This document shows positions 12,766 through 24,130 of a stretch of 64,000 bases of DNA, in pieces (position 1 is the stretch's first letter; the number at the start of each line of letters is the position of its first letter). The translations under genes were made by a program, and so were the position numbers. The stretch is taken from the NCBI GenBank assembly GCA_949361645.1, contig OX442437.1, positions 5,226,026 through 5,290,025 on the forward strand. Reading direction: 5' to 3'. The notes under the pieces were generated by a model, which was not told the DNA's origin, did not search any database, and saw only the letters and a list, made by a program, of their open reading frames with translations. Origin of the DNA: Spongilla lacustris. Taxonomy: Eukaryota > Porifera > Demospongiae > Spongillida > Spongillidae.

Positions 12766-12769
12766 ATAC

Positions 12770-12868
12770 CTCCCTAATATCTATAGCTCCCTAATATCTA
12801 TAGCTCCCTAATATCTATAGCTCCCTAATATCTATAGCTCCCTAATATCTATAGCTCCCTAATATACG
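12770..12868. repeat. 17-bp minisatellite, about 6 copies
   Basis: Tandem copies of ctccctaatatctatag. It is a shorter relative of the 23-bp arrays at 26,930-27,335 and 36,140-36,512, and in all three places the array sits just upstream of the same gene X exon. Confidence 0.9.
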
Positions 12869-13066
12869 TGTTGGTTGCAAGCGGAGACTACAGCTATAGG
12901 TATATGTATATATAACTGCCACAAGGGAGAAGTTGGCTGAAGTGCTATTAAAACAACTAAGCGCAGAAAAATGCATGGGACTATATGTATAATACCTGTT
13001 TGCCACTTCCCATGTTGTATATGTAGTGAAATTGTAATAACACAACTGACCTTCTATTTTATCCAG

Positions 13067-13301
13067 ACACATACTAATGTCAATGGACAACCTATCACCT
13101 GTCATGTGCAAATCAGTGCAATACGTGTACACCGTGAGTGCAGGGTATATGGCAAGTGTGCCCTTCCATCACTTGAAGTCCCCATTGACAAAAGTCTACT
13201 GCATGGGAACACTGTTAGATGGCTATTCATCACTTTGCTGTTCGGGACATACTTATTCAAAACATCTGTGATCGAGAAGGAGGAAGATGACATCACCAGA
13301 G
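13067..13301 (+). pseudogene. Gene X exon A, third (spacer) copy
   Basis: Homologous to the exons at 27,554-27,794 and 36,698-36,926. It begins after the same acceptor (ttctattttatccag) and encodes an open stretch ending KEEDDITR; LPSLEVP and RWLFITLLFGTYLFKTSVIE are shared. The donor is changed from gag|gtaagg to gagataaagg, losing the GT, and no exon B follows before the element at 13,806. I infer a decayed, truncated copy. The flank up to about 13,790 still resembles the sequence after exon A in unit C. Confidence 0.7.
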
Positions 13302-13805
13302 ATAAAGGATGTTTGTGGTGTCGGGTATCACATGTTATTGTAATGGACTCCATGTAAAAGCCATTAGAGTGCAACGTTCAGCTTTTTGTTGTGCCAGTAT
13401 GGTGGTGTGCTGAAAAGTTGAACTTGCCATATCAAGGGCTTGCATTAAATTTAGTCATTTGCAATAGCATGCAAATAAGGCAAGTAATGGCACAGAATAT
13501 GTCATGCATAAATGAGGTTTCTGCTCAATCTTAGGGTCCGCAGAGCTAAACTATAATACTGGTATCAAATACCAAAGAAATAAATAAGTGTGATGGCTCC
13601 GGCCACCATGCAATGATATGAAATGCAACCATTTGAGATGGGTTTGCATTAATTCCTTGACATATGGTTCAGTTGTTAGGGAAAAGAAGCCAGTAAGTGA
13701 CTTGACAGACTCGCTGCACATCTCAGTTCTGCTGTGTCAGCTTTGTACGGAAGGCTAAGCATTGTAAATAAATAAATAAATATAGCCACATCTTAACTTG
13801 AAGTG

Positions 13806-15006
13806 CACTGCAAATAATTTGGTTGCTATGTCAAACCAATGAATGCTAAACCAGTGGTTAACATTTTAGATGGTTTAACCACCAGCCCAAAATGCCAAAC
13901 CAATGTTTTGGTTTCATTGTCAAACTTAACATTTTGGTTTGAAAACGACTTGGTTTGTGCTTCCAACCAATCCCTTTTAGGCTAGGGAATAGAAACTTTA
14001 AAAATAATAATGTATATGTTTGTACCCTATGGAGCATCTACATGGTAACAAATCCAATCCTCCCCTTTGAAAGATCCTGCCCTATGGAGAGTCTTTGAAG
14101 GGTCAGTTTACATGGTAACAATGCCTCTTCCTCTTTGTAAGAAACCTTCCTCCCCTTCGTAAGAAACCCTCTTCTCCTTTGAAGGGTTCCTGCTTCATAG
14201 AGCACATGGTGACTAACCCTCTACCCAGTCTATACATGTATATTTGTAACAGATGTGTTTACAGTTACCAAGGTATTTCTTTAATTGAGACATAGATGTA
14301 TGAGGAAGACCTAATTGGTATAATATTTCAAAGGACATGGCCCTGCCTTTGAAATATTATACCAGTTAGCTTTTCCTCATTAAGGTGGCTATGTTTTGTG
14401 ACAGATGCCTCATGCTGCTGCACAGATATTCTTTGTAGCCACTGATTATTGTTGTTCACAGAACTGACAATAATAAGTGTAGTAGGGAAATGTTTTTTGA
14501 TCAGTCCACTATTTTTCCAATGTCATTTTTATATCTGGTTGTATCTTTCACTGTAAAAATAATTTACCACAATGGTATTCACACCTATAGTTAACTGATT
14601 GGCACATCATATAGAATTTCTTACTCTATACTTCAAACAAAGAACTGAATTTTTTTCATATATGAATTAAAAGTTCAAAACATGCTTGACTAGCAGGGGA
14701 AATAAGTGCCAAAATTGGTTATGTTCAAGGCAAGCAATATGGTTCAATGCTTAAGTAGCTTGCCAGTGGGTAAAGAGGTACGAGGATCAAATCCTGCTCA
14801 TCACCTTTTTTGTAACGTATTTCCACATGTTTAATGGACTGAGGCGTAAACCAAAAGTTTTGGTTAAAACGTCAAACCATTAAATTGGTTTATAGTTAAA
14901 ACCAAAATCATTTAGTTTTAAGCATAAACTAAGTTTGGTTTACACTGTGGTGTGCACACGTCAAACCAAACTTTGGTTTCACTTAGGAGCCAACTTATTT
15001 GCAGTG
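13806..15006. mobile_element. Candidate non-autonomous DNA transposon, about 1.2 kb
   Basis: The left end reads CACTGCAAATAATTTGG and the right end is its near complement (CCAACTTATTTGCAGTG). Both subterminal regions are packed with AAACCAA/TTGGTTT motifs in either orientation. No protein is encoded. I could not define a convincing target duplication, so the superfamily is unassigned. A smaller palindrome lies inside at about 14,302-14,380. Confidence 0.6.
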
Positions 15007-15130
15007 TGTTTCCAGTACGCTTTTCAGTGTCAATGGGGACTTCAAGAGCACACTTGCCATATACCTGCACTCACGGTATACACATATTGCACTGATTTGC
15101 ACATGACAGGCAATAGATGGTCCAATGTCT
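15007..15130 (-). pseudogene. Inverted fragment of gene X exon A
   Basis: On the minus strand this stretch matches the first part of the exon at 13,067-13,301 (CHVQISAI followed by YRECR and a changed remainder). It abuts the right end of the TIR element and the left end of unit B, so it is a rearranged fragment rather than an active exon. Confidence 0.65.
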
Positions 15131-15415
15131 GCTGCTTCGACTGCTGACATGCCAACAATGACAACAACAAAAGTCCGCAAACTAAATAATTACAGAACTT
15201 TTAGCCGAGTTGCATGCGACAACTATCCATTTCCGAAAAGAAGCTTCGGCATTAAGGTACACCCGTATTCAAGGTTTTTCGGATCCGTAGTTGTTGTAGT
15301 AAATTTGGGCCGGCTGTATCCAAATTCGATCCTTATCGTATTAACGACACTTCATATCTCTTGCCGACATGCCAGGTTTTAATTTTATCATCAATAATTG
15401 GAAATGCTTATTGCT

Positions 15416-15700
15416 ACAAGATATAAAAACATTCTCTCTGAGAAAGTTAGTGGTATATAGGATTTGAAGGCAATGGTGGTGTAAAAAGGAAGGGAACAAG
15501 GGATGAACGATGATATGAAATTTTTTTAACAGTCCTATATTTAGCACTTTTGTAGTACGTACATCTTTCGTTGCTAAATATAGGACGTAAAAAAATTTCG
15601 TATCATCGTTGATCCCTTGTTCCCTTCCTTTTTACACCACCATTGCCTTCAAATCCTATATACCACTAACTTTCTCAGAGAGAATGTTTTTATATCTTGT
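15416..15700. repeat. Long near-perfect inverted repeat (hairpin)
   Basis: Arms 15,416-15,546 and 15,572-15,700 (about 130 bases each) are almost exact reverse complements, separated by a loop of about 25 bases. It lies in unit B where unit A has no counterpart (A runs from catcaataat directly into other sequence near 228), so it is an insertion. It has no coding capacity; it is probably a foldback MITE. Confidence 0.9.
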
Positions 15701-17606
15701 TTCATTCTTTTTTTATAAGTGACTACTAGTATATAGGTGCACATGTACTTGGAACCCGTACATACATGTACTTTAAGTAAATACGATTGTATGATAAAAT
15801 CTAGCCGTTGTAATTCCCATGTTTATTGCCTAGCAACACAATGTTTACAGCTATGTTACATTTGCTGCTGTTCTAGTTCCAAACTCGCGCGCCAAGCTTT
15901 CCCTCTAAGAAGCTCGTTTCTCGTCTGAGTTCAGTTCATAACGCCGCCTCTTATAATAGAAACTTGCACTGCAACAGAATTCTTTTCCTGTCGCCACCTC
16001 TTAGATTTAGAAGCTCCAGATTTGCTCTGTACATGGCACGAGCAGACGCCCGCCTTTGTTCCGCATCAGCATCGTACCGAATTCGGGAGAACTCTAACTC
16101 GTCGTCTTGATTTTGGAGGTATTCCTCTCGTTGCTTAGCTCTCCTCTTTCGTTCCCGTGAAGGTATTTTGACGTGACAACGCTAAAGCTAGTTAAGCAAT
16201 ACCATAAAATTCTAATTAAAATTCTAATTATACGTATGGGTATTGTCATGGGAACGCTTGTGTTTGGTACTCGGACGCTTTATGCCAAACAGTTACATGT
16301 ATTAGTATATCTGACATCAAGGGGCAGTCGGTAGGTATTGGCGTAATTGGCACTCTCTAGAACTGTTCCTAACGGTACTCGGACGTAATTATTGCTTTAT
16401 ACCAAACATGTATATCTGACATCAAGGGGCAGTCGGTAGGATTTTTCTACGATTTTTGGTGTAACTGGCTCTCTTTAAAACCTTTCCTATCTCGAGTTAT
16501 ACTCACCCATAAAGACGACGACGACGACGACTATGGACAAATTACGGTCTGGGAACGAGAACTACGACCTTTTTTGTTCTCTTAAAGTAAACGGTTTGGC
16601 GACTCGAACAAAACATGAAAATGATCGTCTTTATATTGTGGATCAATAGCAATAAACAGCTACACTATCCGTTTCTCGGTTCGTGAGTTATACGCGCGAA
16701 GCGTTTTTTTAATGATTTCATGATACGGCACAAATCCTATATGAGAGTGCCGTAACTCTCGATTACACCATAGATAGACGTGTATATGTACAATATTATC
16801 TTTGCTCTGGTGATGACATGATCATTGATGTGTTGATATCACACCCACCACTCTGATTTACACCACGTGATAAAGTTTCGAGAAAGAGAAACTCCTTTCG
16901 TCCACGATAGCTATAGGTAAGCCGATTTACCACTTATGACTGTGCATGTGAAGCAGAAGATTAAAAAGGTAGCTTTTCATCAGAGATTGACAGACGCAGA
17001 ACTGCATGCAGAAGTTATAATAACAATAATAACAAATAATAAATATATATATAACTTGCAGGACCAAGAGTCTTACCTTAGCTGCATAAACGCACGATCT
17101 GTACCACGTGCTGTGAGTGGCATGTCTAAAAATGAATTAACATTTTTGTAAGCAGTGAAGTGACTTCGCACGTATAGTACACAGACCTCACAGAAAGAAT
17201 ATTTGGTTTGGATTTTGCACGCATCAAGGCAAGCCAACTATAGGCAACCAAGTTCTGCCTAATTTGAAATCGTTCCCAATTCCCACTGTTACAGTCAACA
17301 ACAGGAAATGCTCAAACCACATCATTTAAAAAGTATTCATATACCTAGACCTACGTACATGTACACGTGCATTGTACACTACATTGAACCTTAGGCAGAA
17401 TTTAAATTTATAACATCAGACACACACACACACACACACACATAATGTAGAACACGATAGAAAGGTGAGACATTTACCACCCAGTTTAGCGTAGGCTGCT
17501 ACGCTGATGTGTGATTATAGTTGTAATCGATTGTTTTATCGCGCAATCACACTATTCACACATAATGATTTCACCTAGCAATACATGTACCACTCATCGC
17601 AACAAG
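15701..17606. other. Non-coding 5' flank of unit B
   Basis: The right part (from about 16,740) aligns to 240-1,040 of unit A. The portion 15,720-16,740 is extra sequence without recognised genes. It includes a short GAC repeat near 16,516 and a tract (about 16,450-16,720) that resembles 35,300-35,680, so it is a dispersed repeat. Confidence 0.6.
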
Positions 17607-18091
17607 TACAGTAGCGGCTCACTAATCAGACCACGCGGTAATAAGACCACTTAACCGCCCGATTATAAGACCACTTCGCCAATCCGACCACCGTTTAATA
17701 AGACCGCTAGTGTATAAATATTGGGGGTGCGTTTTTGTGTACCTTTCTTTCTCTGAACAGGCGATCAATGAAGTGGTTTCCTAATACGGTTGGTACCCAC
17801 CATGCATTCGATTGCGGGGGAAATCGACAATCCCGTACTAATGGAGTTAGCAATGTCTATTACACACACGAGCCACAGCTCTAAGCTTGCTTTACAATCC
17901 TTGGCATAATTGTTCATCCTTCCAACTGGTATTTTGTTACGATTCGTTTGTTTATCTGCTACTGGTATTCTAATCAAAGCGCATTTCGAAAGGCGGGAAA
18001 CTCGCCAGTAAGACCGAAACGGTCGTATTGGCGAGTTTTACCACAAGATCCGATTGTCCCGGGGTGGTCTTATTAGTGAGCCGCTACTGTA
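17607..18091. mobile_element. Tigger/pogo-like MITE with TA target duplication (in unit B)
   Basis: A 481-bp element at 17,609-18,089 bounded by inverted repeats beginning CAGTAGCGGCTCACTAAT and flanked by TA on both sides, as for Tc1/mariner-pogo elements. The internal AGACCAC/GTGGTCT motif recurs several times near each end. The unit A counterpart (acaagtaggaggg near 1,040) has a single TA, an empty site. A near-identical element in opposite orientation lies at 47,493-47,971. Confidence 0.9.
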
Positions 18092-18956
18092 GGAGGGTAT
18101 GTATCCCTTGCTCATGCGACCAAAGGGTGCAAGACCACAATGGTTCTTTAAAATACATATAATCATTCATCAATAACGGCACTTTCAGTTGGTCTTATAT
18201 ATCATCCGGGCGGTGTGTATAAAACAGAGTGTAAATAATAATCTCGTATCACTTTGATCACACTTTGCGTGATACACTCCATACAACATGCGCATTTTAT
18301 ATTTCTATACAACGCATGCATGTAATTGGTCCATAATCCCAGGCTTCCCATTGGGTAGGATCATTCTCTCAGACCTACTATGGTGACATTGAATCCATTT
18401 CCATGTCTACCTCGTTCCCACTCCTTTACAATTCCCCTGCCACTTAAACTTATAACAAGGGCACAAAAGGAACCTCCATAATTAGAGCATGTCAAATGAT
18501 TAGCTATACTTGGGGAGATTTAAAGCAGACACATTTCAGTTTAGAACCCTTAACCCAGCTATTACAGGAACAAGACCAATGAGCTGCTGATACATAATTT
18601 TTTTTTTTGGCACACTGGACTTTTGCTTATTACACGTAATTTGACTGCCCATTGCAGATTAAAGACCAGCCACTGTAAATGAGTCTTTAGTAGCAGCCGG
18701 AATAATGCCGGCAAATCAGTTGGTGAGGAACAAGTAATATTTAAGGTGACTATAAGCTACTCTACACAATATCCCTCAATTTATATTCATTCACATGAAG
18801 CAAATACAAATGCCAATCTAACCTTAAAAAGTGCAGGGCTAACATAGTTTTTCACTGAATAACTACTAATGTTCTATGCATGTTTACCTTGATTGGTGCA
18901 TGCTTGTCATTGCCAATTTAGCTTTAAAAGATTTTGGAGTGTATCGATTTAATTGT
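18092..18956. promoter_or_regulatory. Upstream region of beta-helix gene B
   Basis: Aligns with 1,040-1,281 plus 4,262-4,871 of unit A. It includes the empty hAT target site at 18,301-18,308. The open frame extends upstream to ATG 18,876 only in this copy; the same frame in A has a stop, so I do not use that start. Confidence 0.4.
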
Positions 18957-21900
18957 ATGTCATTAATGCAGGCAAAATCAATTTTCATGGTTGGATTAAT
19001 ATCTTTTCATATTCTGTCACTCATGATGTGTACATTGATTTCTGGTCAGAGCATATGTCACTGGCAAGAAGGCACGATCTGGTATGTGACACCACTTGGG
19101 GATTCATGTTTTTCTGACCTTGAAAACTCCTGTTTTGATATCAACACTTATGTCCAAAATGTTTCTAAGTATTTTGTATCTAACACTACTTTCATTTTCT
19201 TACCTGGGATTCATCTCTTATATGTTACAAGTCTTGTTCAAATTCAAAATGTGGAGAATTTATGTTTGATTAGTTCAAACAACTTTACACAATCCTCAAT
19301 TGCTGATGATGTCATAACATATAACTTTGAACCATATGAGGATGATAGCAATGTTACCTATCTGGAGTCACTAACCAATATTACCTGCAATAGAACATCT
19401 GGTTTTTTTTTCTCCAATGTTACAAACCTATACATAACAAACCTTACCATAACCAACTGTGGAGTGTTTTCACCTGTTAAGATCAAACTCAGTGCCAGCA
19501 TCCACCTTGTAAACATCACCAACCTTTGGATGGAGGGTGTGACCATTAAGAACAGTACAGGATATGGCCTGCTGGGGGTGAATGTGCTGGGGCAAGCATT
19601 GATAATGAGGTCATCATTTATTGGCAACAATCAGTTAGTAAAAGATGCATGCACTAAAGAAAACATAACTCTACAGTGCAACAATTTGGCAATCTCTATT
19701 ACATCATACCTCTACAAAGACTCATCTCTTTGCTCAGCTAATGGAGGAAACCTATACATTCAATATGAAGATCCAATAGGAAATACATCAAATGCAAACA
19801 CCCTACTTCTGTCAGACCTCACATTCAGTTTGGGTATTGATGGATCATACCCTGACTGTAATCACTCTAGTAATCCTGGAACAGGTTTGGCTTTAGTAAT
19901 GTCACAGAGTTCATTCTTTATTAAAGTTAACATACAGCACACCACATCATACAGAAACCAAGGGTCCTATGGTGCAAACTTCTACTTTGAAGTGGTCTCA
20001 AGTTCTGATATTGCAATATATGATGCCCATAGCAAATTGGGTATATCTCTAAATGGCAGTGTGTATTATCATTCATTGCAATCATCCAAGGTACAAAACA
20101 ATGCAACAACACAGTTTTCAATTAGCAATTCAATTTTTGAGTGCAACTATGGGGTAGCTTGTGCTTCTATGCTGCTTACCAATTTCCTTCAATCTATCAT
20201 AATAGTTGAAAATTCCATAATCAGTAATGACACATCTGGAAGTGGAGCTTCTGTCGTGGTGGAGAATTTAAGAAATTTAGTAATCTACTTTACCAATTGT
20301 ACATTTAGGATAATACAGCTAGATAAATACGATGGGAGTGTTCAAATATTAGGACCTCTAAAAACCCAGTTATATGTGAGTGAATCATTTATTATGTACA
20401 CAGATTTGATTTTTAAATTTGCAGATGTTTATGTTATAAATAGTACTTTTAATTTTGCACTTGTCACTGCTATTAGATCTACAATGATTTGTAGTGGTAT
20501 TGTAACATTTCAAAATTCCCTCACTCATGGTAGTGGGGGAGCAATATCACTTTACTTTTCTGTACTTATTATAAACAAGTATGCAAATGTTCAATTTTTA
20601 CATAATCATGCTACTCTTGGAGGAGCACTTTTTATCGATCTGTTGTCAACGATAAACTTCACATCTCCATGCAATGTATCATTTACCAATAACAGTGCAG
20701 TCATTGCTGGAGGAGCTATATATGTTCAAGGTGTCCCTCAATCAGTTTATATCAAAATGAAATGCTTCTTTCAGTTTAATGACACTTCCAATGCACACAA
20801 TGTAGATGTGTACTTTGAAGGCAACAGTGCAGGTGATGCAGGTAGTGTGCTGTATGGAGGGAACATAGATTATTGCACCTTGGATTATTGTAATGAGTAT
20901 AGGGATAAATGCAACCAATCACCTGGAAGCACATTTGATATGATAGCCCATTATGGCAATCATGATGATTCTGTTTCTCAAATTTCATCAGACCCTACAA
21001 TGATATGTTTTTGCAATCAAAGTATGCCACTGAACTGTTCAAATGCTATAAGTGAACCAATATTCGTATATCCAGGAGAAGTGATAACCCAAACAATTCT
21101 CACACTTGGACAAAGACAAGGGACTGCTCCTGGAGTGATTTATATTTATTACAAAGAGTCTGATATTACTGTTCTTTCAGCATTGAGAAGTTCAAATCAT
21201 TGTGATGTGTACACTATTCCATTTAGAAATGAGTATGGTTCATATAATCAATATATGACAATTGACAATTCATTCAGCTTTAATGACACGAATAATACAA
21301 TTGCTTTGGACATCACAGTGTTGCCATGCCCTACTGGGTTTATTGTAGATCATTCATCATTTAGGTGTGTTTGTAATGAGTTATTACATACCCATGGTGT
21401 CACATGTGAAATTAACAATAAAGTGTTCTCGTGGACATCAGAAGAGAAATGGATTGGTAATACCTCAGATGGTGTTCTTGGGGTCGTGGATGACTGCCCA
21501 TATGACTACTGCAATGATGCCAAAAATGTGAGCCTAGACAGTGATTTGCACTGCAGCTTTAACCACTGTGGTGTGATGTGTGGTCAGTGTTGTGCTGGGC
21601 TTAGTATGAAGTTTGGGTCATCTCAGTGTGGGGAATGCTCAAACTACTACTTTCTGCTTCTGATCCCTTTTGCTCTCATGGGTGTGATTGTGGTGTTTTT
21701 CTTAATAGCAATTAACTTTACAGTCGCCAATGGAACAATAAATGGTTTGGTTTTGTATGCATTTGTCATCAAACTCAACATTGACATTTTCTTCTCACCA
21801 TCTTGTGGCAAAGAGTATGTGATTATGAATATCCTTTCAATCTTTGTGGCTTGGTTCAATTTTGACCTCGGAATTGAAACGTGCTTCTATGAAGGTATGA

Positions 21901-22796
21901 CTAGCAGTGACAAGGTGTGGCTTCAGTTTGCCTTTCCTGCATATGTGGCATTCATCCTTCTAGTCATTGTTGTCGCTGGAAATAGGTCAACCACAATCTC
22001 AAGGCTGTGCCGTTATAACATGGTTCCAGTAATGGGAACCCTAATTTTACTTTTATATTCCAAAATGCTCAGAGTGCTATTCAACATATTCACTTTCAGT
22101 CGTATGTACACTTCCAACGATACCTACCAGTTTGTTTGGACATATGATGGAAATATTCCATACCTTGGTCCCCAGCATGTTGGCGTATTCATTGTTGGTG
22201 TATTGGTCACCATGGTATTTATGGTACCATACACACTGCTACTTCTGTTAACACCATATTTGGTAAAATTGTCCCATTGGAGAGTATTCTGTTGGATGAA
22301 CAAAATGAAACCACTTGTTGATTGCTATGAAGCTCCATTCAAGGATCGGTACCGTTTCTGGACAGGTGCAATGCTTATATATCGCATTGCATTAGGAACA
22401 ATGTCAACACTTTTCGGCTCCCAACAGCCAACTTTGATACTGTTGGCAATTGTAGTGGTCCATGCAGCAATAGTGTTCTCAGGTTTTGCTATTTATAAAA
22501 GTTGGATAATCAGTGCACTGGAGAGTGTCCTTCACACTAGCATTGTTGTCAACTCGCTGGTCCTCTTCATCTTCATTCAAGGCAGTTACCAGTGCTCCTC
22601 GCTGGCCACAGCCGTATGTGCATCCATTGCCTTCATCTGCTTCCTGGCTGTGCTTGCACACAACATCTACATGCAGTGTAGAGACAGACAGATCAATGGT
22701 CGATCATGTCTTAATTTGAATTCCAATGAAAAAAGAGAAAGCCCAAAAGCAATGGAGTATGAATATCGTGAGCCTTTACTGGACACTGATCAGTGA
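18957..22796 (+). CDS. Large beta-helix ectodomain, multi-pass membrane protein, copy B
   Basis: Paralog of 4,872-8,684 with the same architecture: signal-like N-terminus, N-glycosylation-rich beta-helix ectodomain, cysteine-rich stem (CGVMCGQCCAGLSMKFGSSQ), about nine to ten membrane spans and a short tail ending EPLLDTDQ. By eye the first about 370 residues and the last about 450 are nearly identical to copy A. The middle of the ectodomain (about 20,065-20,955) is strongly diverged with several small indels. The frame is intact over about 1,280 residues, so both copies appear functional. No introns are evident, unlike importin-11 nearby. The role is unknown; a cell-surface receptor or recognition molecule is plausible. 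Confidence 0.85.
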   Translation: MSLMQAKSIFMVGLISFHILSLMMCTLISGQSICHWQEGTIWYVTPLGDSCFSDLENSCFDINTYVQNVSKYFVSNTTFIFLPGIHLLYVTSLVQIQNVENLCLISSNNFTQSSIADDVITYNFEPYEDDSNVTYLESLTNITCNRTSGFFFSNVTNLYITNLTITNCGVFSPVKIKLSASIHLVNITNLWMEGVTIKNSTGYGLLGVNVLGQALIMRSSFIGNNQLVKDACTKENITLQCNNLAISITSYLYKDSSLCSANGGNLYIQYEDPIGNTSNANTLLLSDLTFSLGIDGSYPDCNHSSNPGTGLALVMSQSSFFIKVNIQHTTSYRNQGSYGANFYFEVVSSSDIAIYDAHSKLGISLNGSVYYHSLQSSKVQNNATTQFSISNSIFECNYGVACASMLLTNFLQSIIIVENSIISNDTSGSGASVVVENLRNLVIYFTNCTFRIIQLDKYDGSVQILGPLKTQLYVSESFIMYTDLIFKFADVYVINSTFNFALVTAIRSTMICSGIVTFQNSLTHGSGGAISLYFSVLIINKYANVQFLHNHATLGGALFIDLLSTINFTSPCNVSFTNNSAVIAGGAIYVQGVPQSVYIKMKCFFQFNDTSNAHNVDVYFEGNSAGDAGSVLYGGNIDYCTLDYCNEYRDKCNQSPGSTFDMIAHYGNHDDSVSQISSDPTMICFCNQSMPLNCSNAISEPIFVYPGEVITQTILTLGQRQGTAPGVIYIYYKESDITVLSALRSSNHCDVYTIPFRNEYGSYNQYMTIDNSFSFNDTNNTIALDITVLPCPTGFIVDHSSFRCVCNELLHTHGVTCEINNKVFSWTSEEKWIGNTSDGVLGVVDDCPYDYCNDAKNVSLDSDLHCSFNHCGVMCGQCCAGLSMKFGSSQCGECSNYYFLLLIPFALMGVIVVFFLIAINFTVANGTINGLVLYAFVIKLNIDIFFSPSCGKEYVIMNILSIFVAWFNFDLGIETCFYEGMTSSDKVWLQFAFPAYVAFILLVIVVAGNRSTTISRLCRYNMVPVMGTLILLLYSKMLRVLFNIFTFSRMYTSNDTYQFVWTYDGNIPYLGPQHVGVFIVGVLVTMVFMVPYTLLLLLTPYLVKLSHWRVFCWMNKMKPLVDCYEAPFKDRYRFWTGAMLIYRIALGTMSTLFGSQQPTLILLAIVVVHAAIVFSGFAIYKSWIISALESVLHTSIVVNSLVLFIFIQGSYQCSSLATAVCASIAFICFLAVLAHNIYMQCRDRQINGRSCLNLNSNEKRESPKAMEYEYREPLLDTDQ

Positions 22797-24130
22797 CATG
22801 TTGTAATTATATAGTCTCTACATGTAGTAAATTTGGTGTGACCAATTGTGCTGCATTTGCTTGATATTTACCTATGATGTTCTACATTAAATTGTTACCT
22901 GCAAAGGATGATAAAATCTATTTTAGTGTCTGTGTGTATGCATATTGAGACAGAAATGAACCAGGAGATGGACGTGGCAGGGAGAGAGAGAGTGAGGGAC
23001 CAATCAACCCTGCATTCTGATGTACATAATCATTGATTTGTTAGTGTGTTCAAACAAATTCCCTCACTGAGTAAATAGAACTCACTATGCAATGCCAATA
23101 TTGCATTTATATTCAGAACACAGGAACAGTCTCCATGGAATTGATAAAACCCCACTTTTTCTGGGTATACATGTATCTTACATATTGAAACTGAACTTAC
23201 CATGGCAAGCAAAAGAAGGGCAATGTTTACACTGAAACCTTGCTTCAGGTACAAGTTTCAAAGTGAACTCATGCTCAGATCCTAAACTATGTCCCTGCTG
23301 CAGCAGATATGCAGCCACACTATCACCAACAGCCTAGCAAGTGGTCCTGCAGATTGGCCCTACACAGACATTTAAAAACAAAATTATGCCAACAAGCAAA
23401 GGTAACTCTTAATACAATTTGTACTTTTGGAATGTATTGTTGTTGTGGCAAAAATGCACTGTAAAGAAACAGAAACATGTGGTTCATTCTCATGATGTAG
23501 TGTGATGTATACATTGTTACTACCGGATACTGACCATTAATTCTCACCCCCTCCTGGGTTAGTCATATCTTTCAGCAGCAGCACCTAGTAAGTAATAATA
23601 TTGATCCTTCAGTGTTAAAGAGTGAGTCACCTGTCACAGTTCCCTGGACTAACTCAACATAAATTTTGATAACATCCCTGCAGGGTGGGGTAATGTTGTC
23701 CTACACACACTATATGGATGTACACAGATACCACCTATTCACACATACCATGATGCAAAAGGGTGACCCTGTATATATTTACATATCACTGAGGTTTCAA
23801 AGTAACATTAATAACCAGATACTAGCCATTCAAAAAAATCTCACAACTCAATGCACCAACCTGCACTGATTTGGGAAAGACAAGTTTACGGAAATGAAAC
23901 TGTTCATTGTGCTTGTAGATGACATGCAGCATTCTGCACATGTAGTCACAAGCAGTGGAACATGTTGATTTATAGTTGTCCTACAATCAAATAAAATTCA
24001 CATCATTAACTGACAAATACTTATACTAGCGTATGACACGGTACTTTTTTAATACCATGGTTGTGGAATTTTGGTAATGGTACTGCTGAAAAGTTGGGAT
24101 CTTATGATTGGACTTTGTAATTTGATTTCA
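22797..24130. other. 3' flank of gene B, with deletion of the acyltransferase locus
   Basis: Aligns with 8,685-9,877 and then jumps to about 10,757 of unit A; the junction lies near 23,905 (gttcattgtgc...gcagcattctgc). No gene seen. Confidence 0.75.

Noticed and set aside
18876..18956. Upstream ATG of beta-helix gene B
   Set aside because: The extension is absent in copy A, where the frame has a stop, and it would place about 27 residues before the signal-like segment.
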